NCBI RefSeq assembly: GCF_002995495.1
Contig: NZ_PVZV01000001.1
Coordinates: forward strand, 1,178,001-1,242,000
Length of the DNA: 64,000 nucleotides
Direction: 5' to 3'
Source of the DNA: Actinocorallia populi
Lineage (GTDB): Bacteria; Actinomycetota; Actinomycetes; Streptosporangiales; Streptosporangiaceae
The notes under the pieces are model-generated. The model saw nothing but the letters and a program-made list of their open reading frames with translations. It was not told the origin of the DNA and did no database searches. This document shows, in pieces, positions 44,307-56,480 of this stretch (positions are counted from its first letter, which is position 1; every line of letters starts with the position of its first letter). The position numbers and the translations under genes are program-made.

Positions 44307-45327
44307 TCAGTCGATCCGCCAGGTGTCTCCGCTGCGCAGGAGCGCGGCGAGGTCGCCGCGGCCCTGCCTGTCCTTGGCCTCGGCCACCTGCTCGTTGAGC
44401 AGCGAGTCGTAGGACGGACGCGGCGCCGAGCGGAACACGCCGATCGGGACGTGCGTGAAGGCCGGCTGGTCCAGCCGGGACAGGGCGAACGCCAGCGACG
44501 GGTCCGGGTCGTGCGCGTCGTGCACCACCACGCCGGCCTCGTCCGGGGTGCCGACCCGGAAGCCGAAGCCGTCCTGGATCAGCGCCTTGTCGCGGTCCCT
44601 GCCGAAGACGATCGGCTGACCGTGCTCCAGCCGGACGGTGATGTCGTCCCGCTGGTCGGCGTCCTTCAGCGGTTCGTAGGCGTTGTCGTTGAAGATGTTG
44701 CAGTTCTGGTAGATCTCCACCAGAGCCGCGCCCTTGTGCTCGGCCGCCTGCCGCAGCACCGACTGCAGGTGCTGGCGGTCGGAGTCGATCGTGCGGGCCA
44801 CGAACGCGCCCTCCGCGCCGATCGCCAGGGAGATCGGGTTGAACGGGTGGTCCAGGGAGCCCATCGGCGAGGACTTGGTGACCTTGCCGAGCTCCGAGGT
44901 GGGCGAGTACTGGCCCTTGGTCAGACCGTAGATCCGGTTGTTGAACAGCAGGATCTTGATGTTGACGTTGCGGCGCAGCGCGTGGATCAGGTGGTTGCCG
45001 CCGATGGACAGCGAGTCGCCGTCACCGGTGATCACCCACACCGACAGGTCCTGCCGGGCCGAGGCCAGGCCGGTCGCGATCGCCGGGGCGCGCCCGTGGA
45101 TCGAGTGGAACCCGTAGGTGTTCATGTAGTACGGGAACCGCGAGGAGCAGCCGATTCCCGAGATGAACACGGTGTTCTCGCGCTTGATGCCCAGCTCGGG
45201 CATGAAGCTCTGCACCGCGGCGAGGATCGCGTAGTCACCGCACCCGGGGCACCAGCGCACCTCCTGGTCGGTCTTGAAGTCCTTGGCCTTGAGCGGGATC
45301 TCGCTCTTGGGCACCAGGGCCAGCGCT

Positions 45328-45335
<8 letters not shown>
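44307..45335 (-). CDS. korB: 2-oxoacid:ferredoxin oxidoreductase subunit beta (KorB)
   Basis: A 342-residue thiamine-diphosphate subunit. RWCPGCGDYAILAAVQ carries the first cluster cysteines, GIGCSSRFPYYMNTYGFHSIHGR and ITGDGDSLSIGGNHLIHALRRN the cofactor site, and NNRIYGLTKGQYSPTS the pyrophosphate region. With KorA it oxidises 2-oxoglutarate (or a related 2-oxoacid) to the CoA ester and reduces ferredoxin. The GTG start overlaps the korA stop by eight bases. Confidence 0.93.
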
Positions 45336-47169
<1,834 letters not shown>

Positions 47170-47441
47170 AGAGGAAGACCTTCCTCGACGCGCAGCCTCG
47201 TCCCAGGTGAGGGTCCCTGTGACAGGAGGGCTACTTGGGCTTGTGTTCATGGTACGACCCAGTCGAGATGGCTCATCCATCTCGGTTCCAGGCTCTGAGA
47301 CCCTGCGCCGGGAGCCTCTGCAAGCCGGTCGGCGGCGACGTGAGGGCCCCGCGATACAGGACGCATCACCACGGCCCTCCGGTTCGTCGCCGACCTGGAT
47401 ATCGGTCGTGGCCAATGTACCGAACCGGCCCGGTGGGGTAC

Positions 47442-48857
47442 TTACGCGCCCTGCTGTTCGGCCTCGAGTTTGCCGATCAGGGTGTCGGCCTTGCTCTTGG
47501 ACACCGACTCGACCTTCAGCCAGGAGTTGAAGTAGTAGCGGCTGGTGGTCCCCGGCCTGATGCCGCGCACCCAGGACTTCCAGCCGCCGCTGGTCACCCG
47601 GCACTCCAGCGTGCTGGATCCGGCGCGCAGGGACTGGGTCCTGGTGCACCGGCCCAGCTCCTTGTCGCCGTCCTTGTCCTCCCAGATCCTGGCGATGTAG
47701 GTGACGGTGGCGGTGGGCCCGGTGTTGCTGTACTTGCGCTCGATGGTGCAGCCGCTGGCGCTGCAGTCGTCCCTGGTGGACGTCGAGGTCGGCTTGATCT
47801 CGGCGGCGGGGTCGAGGGCGCCCGCCAGGCCGTTGCGGACCTTGTCCTTCAGTTCGGTGTAGAGGGTGCCGACGGAGTCCGCGGTGAGCTCGGCGACGTC
47901 GAAGTCGAAGACCTGGGCGCCGCCCGCCCTGACCTTGACGAGCTGGTACGGGGCGGCGTCGGAGACGTAGTACTGGCCTTCGGAGCCCTCGAAGGCGATC
48001 GCCTGCCGGCCCGAGACGGGTTCGGAGGTCGGCGCGCCGGACGGCGGCACGAGCGGCGCGGCCTGCTGGAGGGCCTGGCCGAGCGCGGCGGGGACGAGCA
48101 GCTTGCGGATGTCGAAGGCGCGCAGCGAGTCCGGGGCCTTGGCCCACTTGTCGGCGAACTCGTCGAGGAGCTCCTCGTCCACGCCCTGCTGGCCGCGCCA
48201 GAAGGACTGCGGGGCCTTCACGTAGAGGTCGCCGTCGAGGAGCATCGCGTCGATCACGTCGCCGCTGACCGTCAGGCTCCCGGAGGCGGTGCCGGCCCGG
48301 GTCACCGACAGGTCGGCCTGGACGGACGTGCCGGAGGCGTCGTACGTCCCGGTGTAGCGCAGCCCCGGCAGCGAGTTCAGCTTCGTCACGGCCTGCGCCG
48401 ACTTCTGCTGCGGGGTGAGGGCGGCCTTCTTCTCCTCGTCCCCGCCGGCCAGCATGATCAGGACCACGGCGAGGACGAGGACGAGCGCCACCGACGCGCT
48501 CAGCACGGCGATCAGCACGCCCTTGTTGCTCTTGGGCGGCTGGGCTCCGGGCGGTCCGAAGCCGGGCGGCCCGAAGCCGGGCTGGCCGAACGGCGGCGCA
48601 CCGCCCGGGGCTCCCGGCCCCTGGAACGGCGGCGGCGTCCACCCGCCCTGGGGCGGCGGCTGGTTCCAGTGGGGCGGAGGCGTCTGCGGTCCCTGCGGGG
48701 GCTGCCCGCCCATCGGCGGCGGCTGCTCGCCCATCGGGGGCGGGTTCTGGCCGGCGGCGGCCGGATCCGGCTGCTGCTGCGGCGGGTGCGGTTGCCCGGG
48801 AGGGCCCCAGTTCTGCCCGGGAGGCTCCCAGTTCGGCTGCTCAGACCCCTGCGCCAT
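47442..48857 (-). CDS. Proline-rich membrane-anchored protein with an LppX/LolA-like outer domain
   Basis: A 471-residue protein. The first ~110 residues are Pro/Gly/Gln-rich and cytoplasmic by topology, then one membrane helix ([20 protein letters not shown]), then an extracytoplasmic domain whose start ([40 protein letters not shown]) resembles the lipid-binding LppX/LolA fold of actinobacterial lipoproteins. The remainder is a Ser/Thr and Lys-rich beta-type region with paired cysteines. Function unknown; a lipid-carrier or envelope role is possible. Divergent from nuoA2. Confidence 0.6.
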   Translation of the reverse strand: MAQGSEQPNWEPPGQNWGPPGQPHPPQQQPDPAAAGQNPPPMGEQPPPMGGQPPQGPQTPPPHWNQPPPQGGWTPPPFQGPGAPGGAPPFGQPGFGPPGFGPPGAQPPKSNKGVLIAVLSASVALVLVLAVVLIMLAGGDEEKKAALTPQQKSAQAVTKLNSLPGLRYTGTYDASGTSVQADLSVTRAGTASGSLTVSGDVIDAMLLDGDLYVKAPQSFWRGQQGVDEELLDEFADKWAKAPDSLRAFDIRKLLVPAALGQALQQAAPLVPPSGAPTSEPVSGRQAIAFEGSEGQYYVSDAAPYQLVKVRAGGAQVFDFDVAELTADSVGTLYTELKDKVRNGLAGALDPAAEIKPTSTSTRDDCSASGCTIERKYSNTGPTATVTYIARIWEDKDGDKELGRCTRTQSLRAGSSTLECRVTSGGWKSWVRGIRPGTTSRYYFNSWLKVESVSKSKADTLIGKLEAEQQGA

Positions 48858-48957
48858 TTGACCGCACCACCCCGTATTACCTGTCTTCTTGGAGAGACCT
48901 TATGTTTGTCGCCTAGATCCGTAAAGACGGACGCAAGGTGCGCGGCGGCGGTTCCCC

Positions 48958-49350
48958 ATGACGGATTACGCTTCCCTCGTGCGCGACTACTACGGCTCCT
49001 ACGTCCTCGTCGCCGTCCTGTTCCTCGTCGGCGGCGGGATCGTCGCGGGCGGGCTCGCGGCCAACCGGCTGCTGCGGCCCTCCCGGCCCACCCCCGAGAA
49101 GCTCACCACCTACGAGTGCGGCGTCGACCCCGTGGGGGAGGGCTGGGCCCAGTCCCATGTCCGCTATTACGTGTTCACGTACCTGTACGTGGTGTTCGCG
49201 GTGGACGCGATCTTCCTGTTTCCCTGGGCCACTATTTTCAGTGCCCAGGGGTATGGAGCAGTGACGCTCGGGGAGATGTTCGTCTTCCTCGGCTTCCTCG
49301 CCACGGGCCTGCTGTACGCCTACAAGAAGGGAGTGCTCACATGGGTGTAG
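48958..49350 (+). CDS. nuoA2: NADH-quinone oxidoreductase subunit A, second cluster
   Basis: A 130-residue NuoA with three helices and [16 protein letters not shown], the Cys loop of the family, followed by [16 protein letters not shown]. It is clearly divergent from the first cluster's NuoA. It opens a ten-gene operon lacking nuoD, E, F and G. Its stop overlaps the nuoB2 ATG by eight bases. No Rex-like site is seen upstream. Confidence 0.93.
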   Translation: MTDYASLVRDYYGSYVLVAVLFLVGGGIVAGGLAANRLLRPSRPTPEKLTTYECGVDPVGEGWAQSHVRYYVFTYLYVVFAVDAIFLFPWATIFSAQGYGAVTLGEMFVFLGFLATGLLYAYKKGVLTWV

Positions 49351-50144
49351 TGGACCTCCCCGAGCCGACCGTGGGACCGCTGTCCCGGCTGGCCCCCCGA
49401 CCGGTCAAGTTCGTGCTCAACTGGGGGCGCCGCTACTCGCTGTGGGTCTTCAACTTCGGGCTCGCCTGCTGCGCGATCGAGTTCATCGCCGCCTCGATGG
49501 CGCGCCACGACTTCATGCGCCTCGGCGTGATCCCGTTCGCGCCCGGACCCCGCCAGGCCGACCTCATGGTCGTGTCGGGGACGGTCTCCGACAAGATGGC
49601 GCCGGCAGTCAAGCGGCTGTACGAGCAGATGCCGGAGCCGAAGTACGTCATCTCCTTCGGCTCGTGCGCCAACTGCGGCGGCCCGTACTGGGACTCCTAC
49701 TGCGTCACCAAGGGCGTCGACCAGATCATCCCCGTCGACGTGTACGTGCCGGGCTGCCCGCCGCGGCCCGAGGCGCTGCTGCACGGGATCGTCCGGCTCC
49801 AGGAGAAGATCGCGGGCGAGTCGCTCGGGGAGCGCTACACCGGCCCCGGGCCCGCGGAGCCGCCCTCCTGGGAGCACCGGCCGAGCGTGCTGCAGCGGCC
49901 GCTCCAGCCCGTGCCCGAACTGCTGGCCGAGGCCGACCAGCCGACCCAGGGCCTGCCCGTGATCGAGCCGGAGGGGCGGCCGCGGGACTCCGGGACCGCC
50001 GAAGGCTCCGAGGCCGGGGGCACGGTGGTCACCGAGAGCGCCGCGAGCACGGCCAGGACGCAGCGGTTCCGGATCGGCGGGACGCGGCCCGAAGGGGTCG
50101 TGGACTACTCGATCATCCCGGGGATGTCCGATGACGATGACTGA
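49341..50144 (+). CDS. nuoB2: NADH-quinone oxidoreductase subunit B, second cluster, with long C-terminal tail
   Basis: A 267-residue NuoB. Ligand residues of cluster N2 are intact: GLACCAIE (Cys43, Cys44), [10 protein letters not shown] (Cys109) and PGCPPRPE (Cys139). After about residue 166 a Pro/Glu-rich tail of ~100 residues follows that ordinary NuoB proteins lack. The tail has no cysteines or membrane segment. Starts inside nuoA2 and overlaps nuoC2 by 14 bases. Confidence 0.92.
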   Translation: MGVVDLPEPTVGPLSRLAPRPVKFVLNWGRRYSLWVFNFGLACCAIEFIAASMARHDFMRLGVIPFAPGPRQADLMVVSGTVSDKMAPAVKRLYEQMPEPKYVISFGSCANCGGPYWDSYCVTKGVDQIIPVDVYVPGCPPRPEALLHGIVRLQEKIAGESLGERYTGPGPAEPPSWEHRPSVLQRPLQPVPELLAEADQPTQGLPVIEPEGRPRDSGTAEGSEAGGTVVTESAASTARTQRFRIGGTRPEGVVDYSIIPGMSDDDD

Positions 50145-50682
50145 GGCGGAGGAGGAGTTCATCCGCCGCTTCGGCCCCGACGCGGAGACCGGGGACGTCT
50201 TCGGGCAGCCGGTCGTCGACGTCCCCGCGGCGCGGTGGACCGAGGCGCTGGAGTTCGCCAGGGACGACCTGGACTGCGACTTCTTCGACTGGCTGACCGG
50301 GGTGGACGAGCTGGAGGACGGTTTCCGGATCGTCGCCCACGTCTACTCCCTGGCGCGCCGCCACCACGTCCTGCTGCGCACCCTGGTGCCGCGCGGGGAG
50401 CCCGTGCTGGCCTCGGCCGTCGGGGTGTACCGGGGGGCGAACTGGCACGAGCGCGAGACGTTCGAGATGTTCGGGGTGGTCTTCGAGGGCCACCCCGACC
50501 TGAAGCCGCTGCTGCTGCCCGACGGGTTCGAGGGCCACCCGCTGCGCAAGGACTTCGTGCTGGCCGCCCGGGTCGCCAAGGCGTGGCCGGGCGCCAAGGA
50601 GCCGGGCGAGGGCGGCGGGGCGCCGTCGCGCCGCAAGAACCTCCCGCCGGGAGTGCCGCCGGGCTGGGGGCCGAATGCGTGA
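50131..50682 (+). CDS. nuoC2: NADH-quinone oxidoreductase subunit C, second cluster
   Basis: A 183-residue 30 kDa-type subunit with the signature [19 protein letters not shown] and [11 protein letters not shown]. It is not fused to a NuoD domain; the ~40 residues after the signature are a Pro/Gly-rich tail. It overlaps nuoB2 upstream and nuoH2 downstream (eight bases), leaving no room for the nuoD that normally follows. Confidence 0.92.
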   Translation: MTMTEAEEEFIRRFGPDAETGDVFGQPVVDVPAARWTEALEFARDDLDCDFFDWLTGVDELEDGFRIVAHVYSLARRHHVLLRTLVPRGEPVLASAVGVYRGANWHERETFEMFGVVFEGHPDLKPLLLPDGFEGHPLRKDFVLAARVAKAWPGAKEPGEGGGAPSRRKNLPPGVPPGWGPNA

Positions 50683-51619
50683 CGTCGTGGCCCTGGTGCT
50701 GGTCACCGTCGCCTTCCTGACCCTCCCGCTGATCATCGGCCAGGCCGAGCACAAGGTGATGGCGCACATGCAGGGCCGCCTCGGCCCCATGTACGCGGGC
50801 GGTTTCCACGGCTGGGCGCAGCTGGTGGCGGACGGCGTGAAGTTCGCCCAGAAGGAGGACACCGTCCCGGCCGCGGCCGACAGGCGGATCTTCCTGCTGG
50901 CGCCGGGCGTGGCGCTGGTGCCGTACCTGGTGGTGCTCGCCGTGGTCCCGGTCGGTCCCGGGCAGGTCGCGGTCGACCTGTCGCTGGGGCTGTTCTTCGC
51001 GCTGGCCGTCATGGGCATCGGCGTGATCGGCTCGATCATGGCGGGCTGGGCGTCGGCCAACAAGTACTCGCTGCTGGGCGGCATGCGCGTGGCGGCCCAG
51101 CTGGTCTCCTACGAGCTGCCGATGGTGCTGGCGGCGGCGTCCGCGGCGATGGCCGCGGGCACCCTGAACCTCAGCGGCATCGCGGGGGCGTGGCAGTGGT
51201 GGTGGCTGGTCTGGCAGGCCCCGGCCGCCGTGGTGTTCTTCCTGGCGGGACTGGCCGAGCTGCGCCGGCCGCCGTTCGACATGCCGGTCGCCGACTCGGA
51301 GATCATCTTCGGTCCGTACACCGAGTACGGCGGGTTGCGGTTCGCGTTCTTCCTGCTCGCGGAGTACGCCGGGATCCTGGTGGTCTGCTCGCTGACCACC
51401 GTGCTCTTCCTGGGCGGCTGGCAGGGGCCGCTGCTGCCCGGCTTCCTGTGGACCCTGATCAAGGTGTTCCTGCTGGCCTTCGTGGTGATCTGGTTCCGTG
51501 TCGCCTTCCCCCGGCTGCGCGAGGACCAGCTCCAGCGCCTCGCCTGGGTGTACCTGGTGCCGATCGCCCTGGGCCAGCTGGCGCTGACCGGTGTGGTGAA
51601 GGTGGTGACCGGAGCGTGA
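50675..51619 (+). CDS. nuoH2: NADH-quinone oxidoreductase subunit H, second cluster
   Basis: A 314-residue membrane subunit. [31 protein letters not shown] and [20 protein letters not shown] are the NuoH blocks lining the quinone channel, with changes at several positions that are constant in the first-cluster NuoH (for example MPVADSEI instead of LPEGEGEL). About eight helices. Lacks the long hydrophilic tail of the first-cluster protein. Confidence 0.93.
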   Translation: MRDVVALVLVTVAFLTLPLIIGQAEHKVMAHMQGRLGPMYAGGFHGWAQLVADGVKFAQKEDTVPAAADRRIFLLAPGVALVPYLVVLAVVPVGPGQVAVDLSLGLFFALAVMGIGVIGSIMAGWASANKYSLLGGMRVAAQLVSYELPMVLAAASAAMAAGTLNLSGIAGAWQWWWLVWQAPAAVVFFLAGLAELRRPPFDMPVADSEIIFGPYTEYGGLRFAFFLLAEYAGILVVCSLTTVLFLGGWQGPLLPGFLWTLIKVFLLAFVVIWFRVAFPRLREDQLQRLAWVYLVPIALGQLALTGVVKVVTGA

Positions 51620-52089
51620 GACCAGGCCTGGCCAAGGGGTTGGCCGTCACCCTGCGCACGATGATGAAGCGGTCGGGGACCCGCCAGTACCCCGAGGTGG
51701 CGCCGGACCTGGCGCCCCGCTCCCGCGGCGTGATCGCTCTTTTCGAGGAGAACTGCACCGTCTGCATGTTGTGCGCCCGGGAATGCCCCGATTGGTGCAT
51801 CTACATCGACTCCCACAAGGAGACGATGCCCGCGGAGGGCTCGGCGCGCGCCCGCTCGCGCAACGTCCTCGACAGGTTCGCGATCGACTACTCGTTGTGC
51901 ATGTACTGCGGGATCTGCGTCGAGGTGTGCCCGTTCGACGCGTTGTTCTGGTCGCCGGAGTTCGAGTACGCCGCCTACGACATCGCCGAGCTGACCCACG
52001 AGAGGGACCGGCTGCGCGAGTGGATGTGGACGGTCCCGCCGCCGCAGGCCCACGAGCCCAACGCCGACCCGCCCAAGGAGCTGCGTTGA
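51616..52089 (+). CDS. nuoI2: NADH-quinone oxidoreductase subunit I, second cluster
   Basis: A 157-residue 8Fe ferredoxin-type subunit. Both cluster motifs are complete: [14 protein letters not shown] and [14 protein letters not shown]. Without NuoEFG it would be the entry point for electrons from a soluble ferredoxin. Start GTG overlaps the nuoH2 stop and its end overlaps the TTG of nuoJ2, so translation is coupled throughout. Confidence 0.94.
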   Translation: MRPGLAKGLAVTLRTMMKRSGTRQYPEVAPDLAPRSRGVIALFEENCTVCMLCARECPDWCIYIDSHKETMPAEGSARARSRNVLDRFAIDYSLCMYCGICVEVCPFDALFWSPEFEYAAYDIAELTHERDRLREWMWTVPPPQAHEPNADPPKELR

Positions 52090-52667
52090 CGACGGCCGAG
52101 ATCGTGTTCACCGCGCTCGGGGTCGTCGCCGTGGGGGCGGGCGTGCTGGTCGTCACGACCAGGCAGATCGTCCACGCGGCGCTGTGGCTGGTGGTCTCGT
52201 TCGGCGCGCTGGCCGGGATGTACCTGGTGCTGACCGCCGAGTTCGTGGCCTGGGTGCAGGTGCTCATCTACGTCGGCGCGATCGTGGTGCTGCTGCTGTT
52301 CGGCATCATGCTGACGCGCGCGCCCATCGGGCCCGGCGAGGGGATGGACTCCGGCAACCGGCTGCCCGCGCTGGCGGTGGCCGTGGGGACGGCCGCGGTG
52401 CTGGTGACGCTGCTCGTCCGCGGCTTCAAGGACGCCCGGATCGAGCTGGAGCCCGGCGGCGGCTCCGCCGACGCGCTCGGCGAGGCGATCTTCCGCGAGT
52501 GGGTGCTGCCGTTCGAGGTGCTCTCGGTCCTCCTGCTGGCCGCGCTCGTCGGCGCGATCGTGCTCTCCAAGGGCCGGGCCCGGACGACCGCAGCGGAGCG
52601 AGGATCGGCCGGGCCCGATGCGGGGGCCCGGGGGTCGTCCCCCGGCTCGAAGGGGAGAGAGCGCTGA
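52086..52667 (+). CDS. nuoJ2: NADH-quinone oxidoreductase subunit J, second cluster
   Basis: A 193-residue membrane subunit with five helices; [20 protein letters not shown] is the conserved helix 3. It starts with TTG in an overlap with nuoI2. The C-terminal ~30 residues after [10 protein letters not shown] are Gly/Ser/Arg low complexity, shorter than the first-cluster NuoJ tail. Confidence 0.9.
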   Translation: MTTAEIVFTALGVVAVGAGVLVVTTRQIVHAALWLVVSFGALAGMYLVLTAEFVAWVQVLIYVGAIVVLLLFGIMLTRAPIGPGEGMDSGNRLPALAVAVGTAAVLVTLLVRGFKDARIELEPGGGSADALGEAIFREWVLPFEVLSVLLLAALVGAIVLSKGRARTTAAERGSAGPDAGARGSSPGSKGRER

Positions 52668-52990
52668 TGTCGGTCGTCTACCCGGTGGTGTTCTCGGCGC
52701 TGCTGTTCTCCGTCGGCGTGTACGGGGTCCTGGCGCGGCGCAACGCGATCCTCGTGCTGATGTCCGTCGAGCTGATGCTCAACGCGGTCAATCTCAACCT
52801 CGTCGCGTTCGACGTGTGGCTGCGCGACGCGCTGCACGGCGGCCAGGTGCTCACCCTCTTCACGATCGTCGTGGCCGCCGCCGAGGTCGGGCTCGGCCTG
52901 GCGATCGTGCTGCTGCTGTACCGCAACCGGCGGAACATCGACGTGGACCGGCAGGACACCCTGCGCGAGACGAAGCAGGAGGCACGGTGA
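52667..52990 (+). CDS. nuoK2: NADH-quinone oxidoreductase subunit K, second cluster
   Basis: A 107-residue three-helix subunit with [20 protein letters not shown] carrying the conserved membrane glutamate and [20 protein letters not shown]. It starts in a TGATG overlap with nuoJ2 and ends in a GTGA overlap with nuoL2. Length is slightly above the first-cluster copy because of a charged C-terminal tail. Confidence 0.93.
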   Translation: MSVVYPVVFSALLFSVGVYGVLARRNAILVLMSVELMLNAVNLNLVAFDVWLRDALHGGQVLTLFTIVVAAAEVGLGLAIVLLLYRNRRNIDVDRQDTLRETKQEAR

Positions 52991-54996
52991 CGCTCCTCGC
53001 CGCGCAGGCGGTCGTCCTGCCCTTCCTCGGGGCGCTGTGCGGGCTGCTGCTCGGGCCCTGGCTCACCCGCGTCCTGGTGGCCGGGGGAGTGCGCACCGAG
53101 GACGGCCCCGCGGGGCCGCCGACCGAGGCGCGGGGCGTCGAGGAGCACGTGGAGGCCGTCCCCGGCGTGCCGGGGGAGCCGGTGCCAGCCGAGGGGCGCG
53201 CGGCGCCCGCCGGAGCGCCGGGGAGCGGATCGCGCGGCGCGCTCGGGCCGGTGCTGTTCGCGGTCCTGCCGACCGCGGCGATGACGGCACTCACCCTGAT
53301 CATCGCGCTGACGGTGTGGCGGAACCCCGGCACCAGGACGGGCACGCTCGCCGAGATCCCGACCGGCGGCCCGCCGATCCTCGTCGGGCTGAGCGTGGAC
53401 GGGCTGTCGGCGCTGCTGGGCCTGCTGGTCGGCGTGGTCGCGCTGGCCGTCCAGATCTACTCGGTCGCCTACATGCGGGACGAGCCGCGCTACTCGTCGT
53501 ACGCGGCGTTCGTGTCGCTGTTCACCTCGGCGATGCTGCTGGTGGTCTTCGCCCGCGACCTCATGGTGCTGTACGTCGGCTGGGAGGTCATGGGCGTCTG
53601 CTCGTACTTCCTCATCGGCCACCACTGGGAGGACCGGGCCAACTCGCGGGCGGCGACCAAGGCGTTCCTGGTCACCCGCGTCGGCGACGCGGGGCTGCTG
53701 CTCGGGATCATCGTGCTGGGGCTGGGCGCGGGAAGCTTCGACATCGCCACCGTCCTGGCCGGGGCCGGCTCGATGCCGCACACCACCGTCGTGGTCGCCG
53801 CGCTCCTGCTGCTGTGCGGGGTCGCGGGCAAGAGCGCCCAGTTCCCGCTGCACACCTGGCTGCCGGACGCGATGGCGGGACCGACGCCGATCAGCGCGCT
53901 CATCCACGCCGCGACGATGGTCGCCGCGGGCGTCTACCTGGTGGCGCGGCTGTACGGGGTGTTCGCCGAGGCGCCCGCCGCGCTGGCCGTGCTGGGCGTC
54001 CTCGCGGCGGTCTCGATGGTCGGGGCGGCGCTCGCGGCGCTGGCCCAGCGGGACCTCAAACGGCTGCTGGCCTACTCGACGATCAGCCAGCTGGCCATCA
54101 TGACGGCGGGGCTCGCGGTCGGGGCGAAGACGGCGGCGATCTTCCACCTCGTGACGCACGGGGCGTTCAAGGCGCTGCTGTTCCTCGCGGCCGGGTGCGT
54201 CATCCACGCCGTCGGCTCCAACCTGCTCTCCGACATGGGCGGGCTGCGCAAGGCGATGCCCGTGACGTTCGTGTGCGCGACCGTCGGGTACGCGGCGCTG
54301 GCGGGGCTGCCGCCGGTCGCCGGATTCTTCTCCAAGGACGCCGTCATCGAGCACGCGCAGCAGGTGGCGGTCGACGACGGGCGGCTCGGACTGCTTGCCG
54401 GGGCGGCGATTCCGGGCTGGACGGCCTGGACGGTCTACCTCGCGCTGCTCGTCACGACCGCGCTGACGGCCGCGTACGCGCTGCGGGCGTGGCTGATGAC
54501 GTTCTTCGGGCCGGAACGGGCCGCGCACGAGGCTCCGGGCGCCATGCGATGGCCGATCGTGGTGCTGGCGGGCGCGAGCGCCGTCCTCGGGTTCTTCGGA
54601 CTGGCGGCGGAGGAGCTGCGGCCCCACCTGGGAGCCGCGGCCATGGCGCTGCTGTTCACCGCCGCGGGCGCCGGCGCGATGTTCCTGGCCTGGCGCGACG
54701 CGCCGGCCTCCGACCCCGCCGAACGGATGAAGCGGGTGCGCCCGGTGCTGGAGAACGCCTTCTACCTCGACGGGCTGTACGACCTCGCCGTCGTCCGTCC
54801 CGTCAAGTGGCTGGGGCGCGTCGTGCGCACGGCCGACAAGCGGGTCCTGGACGGGGCCGTCGAGGCGGCCGTCCCGGCGGCGCGCGGCCTCGGGGCGCTG
54901 GCGAGGCTGCCGCAGACGGGCAACCCGCAGACCTACCTGACCGGCCTGCTGGCCGGAGCCCTGTTCCTCGTCCTGGCGGTGGTGGCCCTCACGTGA
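52987..54996 (+). CDS. nuoL2: NADH-quinone oxidoreductase subunit L, second cluster, with an N-terminal loop insertion
   Basis: A 669-residue antiporter-like subunit. [53 protein letters not shown] and [13 protein letters not shown] are present. Between the first two helices (about residues 36-83) lies an inserted Pro/Gly/Glu-rich, probably disordered loop starting [18 protein letters not shown], which is absent from the first-cluster NuoL. The C-terminal region carries the lateral helix. Start GTG overlaps nuoK2. Confidence 0.93.
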   Translation: MTLLAAQAVVLPFLGALCGLLLGPWLTRVLVAGGVRTEDGPAGPPTEARGVEEHVEAVPGVPGEPVPAEGRAAPAGAPGSGSRGALGPVLFAVLPTAAMTALTLIIALTVWRNPGTRTGTLAEIPTGGPPILVGLSVDGLSALLGLLVGVVALAVQIYSVAYMRDEPRYSSYAAFVSLFTSAMLLVVFARDLMVLYVGWEVMGVCSYFLIGHHWEDRANSRAATKAFLVTRVGDAGLLLGIIVLGLGAGSFDIATVLAGAGSMPHTTVVVAALLLLCGVAGKSAQFPLHTWLPDAMAGPTPISALIHAATMVAAGVYLVARLYGVFAEAPAALAVLGVLAAVSMVGAALAALAQRDLKRLLAYSTISQLAIMTAGLAVGAKTAAIFHLVTHGAFKALLFLAAGCVIHAVGSNLLSDMGGLRKAMPVTFVCATVGYAALAGLPPVAGFFSKDAVIEHAQQVAVDDGRLGLLAGAAIPGWTAWTVYLALLVTTALTAAYALRAWLMTFFGPERAAHEAPGAMRWPIVVLAGASAVLGFFGLAAEELRPHLGAAAMALLFTAAGAGAMFLAWRDAPASDPAERMKRVRPVLENAFYLDGLYDLAVVRPVKWLGRVVRTADKRVLDGAVEAAVPAARGLGALARLPQTGNPQTYLTGLLAGALFLVLAVVALT

Positions 54997-56480
54997 GCAC
55001 TCTCGTCCACCTTCTCTGGCTGCCGCTGGCCGCGGCCGTCCTGCCCTTCCTGGTGCCCGCCTCGATCCGGCTCGACCCGATCGGGTTCGGGCGGGTGGCG
55101 TCCGGGTTCGTCCTGGCGATGGCGCTCGTGCAGGTCGCGGCGTTCGACTACGGCGAGCCGAGCCGGATGCAGCAGCCGATGGACGTGCCGTGGATCCCGG
55201 CCATCGGGGTGCGCTTCCACCTCGGCGTGGACGGGATCTCGTTGCCGCTGGTCGTCCTCACGGCGCTGCTGACGTTCCTGTGCTTCCTGTACCTGGGCCG
55301 CCAGGAGGTGCGCAACGCCCGGCTGATGACGGCGCTGCTGTTCGCCCTCGAACTGGGCATGATCGGCACGTTCCTCGCGCTGGACCTGGTGCTGTTCTTC
55401 GTGTTCTTCGAGATCGTGCTGATCCCGATGTACGCGGTCATCGCCATCTGGGGCGGCGAGGGGCGGCGGCGCGCGGCCCACAAGTTCATCCTCTACACGC
55501 TGCTGGGCTCCGCCGCGCTGCTGGCGGGCCTGATGCTGCTGGGCGTCGGCGCCGGGACGTTCGACATGGTCGCGCTGGCCGAGAGCCAGGGGATGCGGAT
55601 CGCGCGCGGCGCCCAGATCGCGGCGTTCGCGTTCATCGGCCTCGGGCTGGCGGTGAAGACGCCGATGTGGCCGCTGCACACGTGGCTGCCCGACGCGCAC
55701 ACCGAGGCGCCCACCGTCGGCTCCGTGCTGCTGGCCGGGGTGCTGCTGAAGATGGGCACGTACGGGCTGGTGCGCATCGCCGTGCCCGCGCTGCCCGAGG
55801 GGGCGCGGTTCTGGGCGCCGCTGCTGGGGTGCCTGGCCGTCGTCGGGATCGTCTACGGGGCGCTGGCCTGCCTGGCGCAGACCGACCTGAAACGGCTCAT
55901 CGCGTACTCGTCCATCGGGCACATGGGCTTCGTGCTGCTGGGCATCGCGACGCTGAGCGCCACCGGGCTCAACGCGGCGCTGTTCGGCAACATCGCGCAC
56001 GGGCTCATCACCGGGCTGCTGTTCTTCCTCGCCGGGTCCATCAAGGAGCGGTACGGGACCGGCGACCTCGCCGGGATCGGCGGCGGGATGCTGGCCCGCG
56101 CGCCCAGGCTGGCGTCGGTGCTCGCCTTCGCGTCCGTCGCCTCACTCGGGCTGCCGGGGCTGGCCGGGTTCTGGGGCGAGATGCTCGCGCTGGTGGGCTC
56201 CTACCGGCCCGGCGCGGGACTGCCCCGGGAGGCCTTCGTGACGTACATGGCGGTGGCCGCGGTCGGCGCGGTGCTGACGGCCGCCTACCTGCTGCGGCTG
56301 CTCGGCAGGATCACCCACGGGCGGTCGGGGACGGGCGTCGTCGTGGCGGACGTGCGCCCCGCGGAGTGGGCGTCGTGGGCGCCGCTGATCGTCCTGGTGG
56401 TGCTGATCGGGTTGTGGCCGGGACTGCTGCTGGCGCTCACCGACGGGCCGGTGCGCGCGCTGATCGGAGCGGGGTCGTGA
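54993..56480 (+). CDS. nuoM2: NADH-quinone oxidoreductase subunit M, second cluster
   Basis: A 495-residue antiporter-like subunit. FVFFEIVLIPMYAVIAIWGG has the channel glutamate; [40 protein letters not shown] and NIAHGLITGLLFFLAG are signatures. Start GTG overlaps nuoL2 and the stop overlaps nuoN2 (GTGA). Confidence 0.93.
   Translation: MSTLVHLLWLPLAAAVLPFLVPASIRLDPIGFGRVASGFVLAMALVQVAAFDYGEPSRMQQPMDVPWIPAIGVRFHLGVDGISLPLVVLTALLTFLCFLYLGRQEVRNARLMTALLFALELGMIGTFLALDLVLFFVFFEIVLIPMYAVIAIWGGEGRRRAAHKFILYTLLGSAALLAGLMLLGVGAGTFDMVALAESQGMRIARGAQIAAFAFIGLGLAVKTPMWPLHTWLPDAHTEAPTVGSVLLAGVLLKMGTYGLVRIAVPALPEGARFWAPLLGCLAVVGIVYGALACLAQTDLKRLIAYSSIGHMGFVLLGIATLSATGLNAALFGNIAHGLITGLLFFLAGSIKERYGTGDLAGIGGGMLARAPRLASVLAFASVASLGLPGLAGFWGEMLALVGSYRPGAGLPREAFVTYMAVAAVGAVLTAAYLLRLLGRITHGRSGTGVVVADVRPAEWASWAPLIVLVVLIGLWPGLLLALTDGPVRALIGAGS

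Noticed and set aside
47170-48642. A long in-frame extension of korA upstream of 47169.
   Set aside because: Beyond the possible 27-residue extension to 47250, the upstream translation is low complexity and antisense-like, overlapping the proline-rich gene in another frame.
50675-50690. A nuoD hidden in another frame or fused to nuoC2.
   Set aside because: NuoC2 ends with a short tail and overlaps nuoH2 by eight bases; no quinone-site motif like GPQHPSTHG appears in any frame of 48.9-58 kb.
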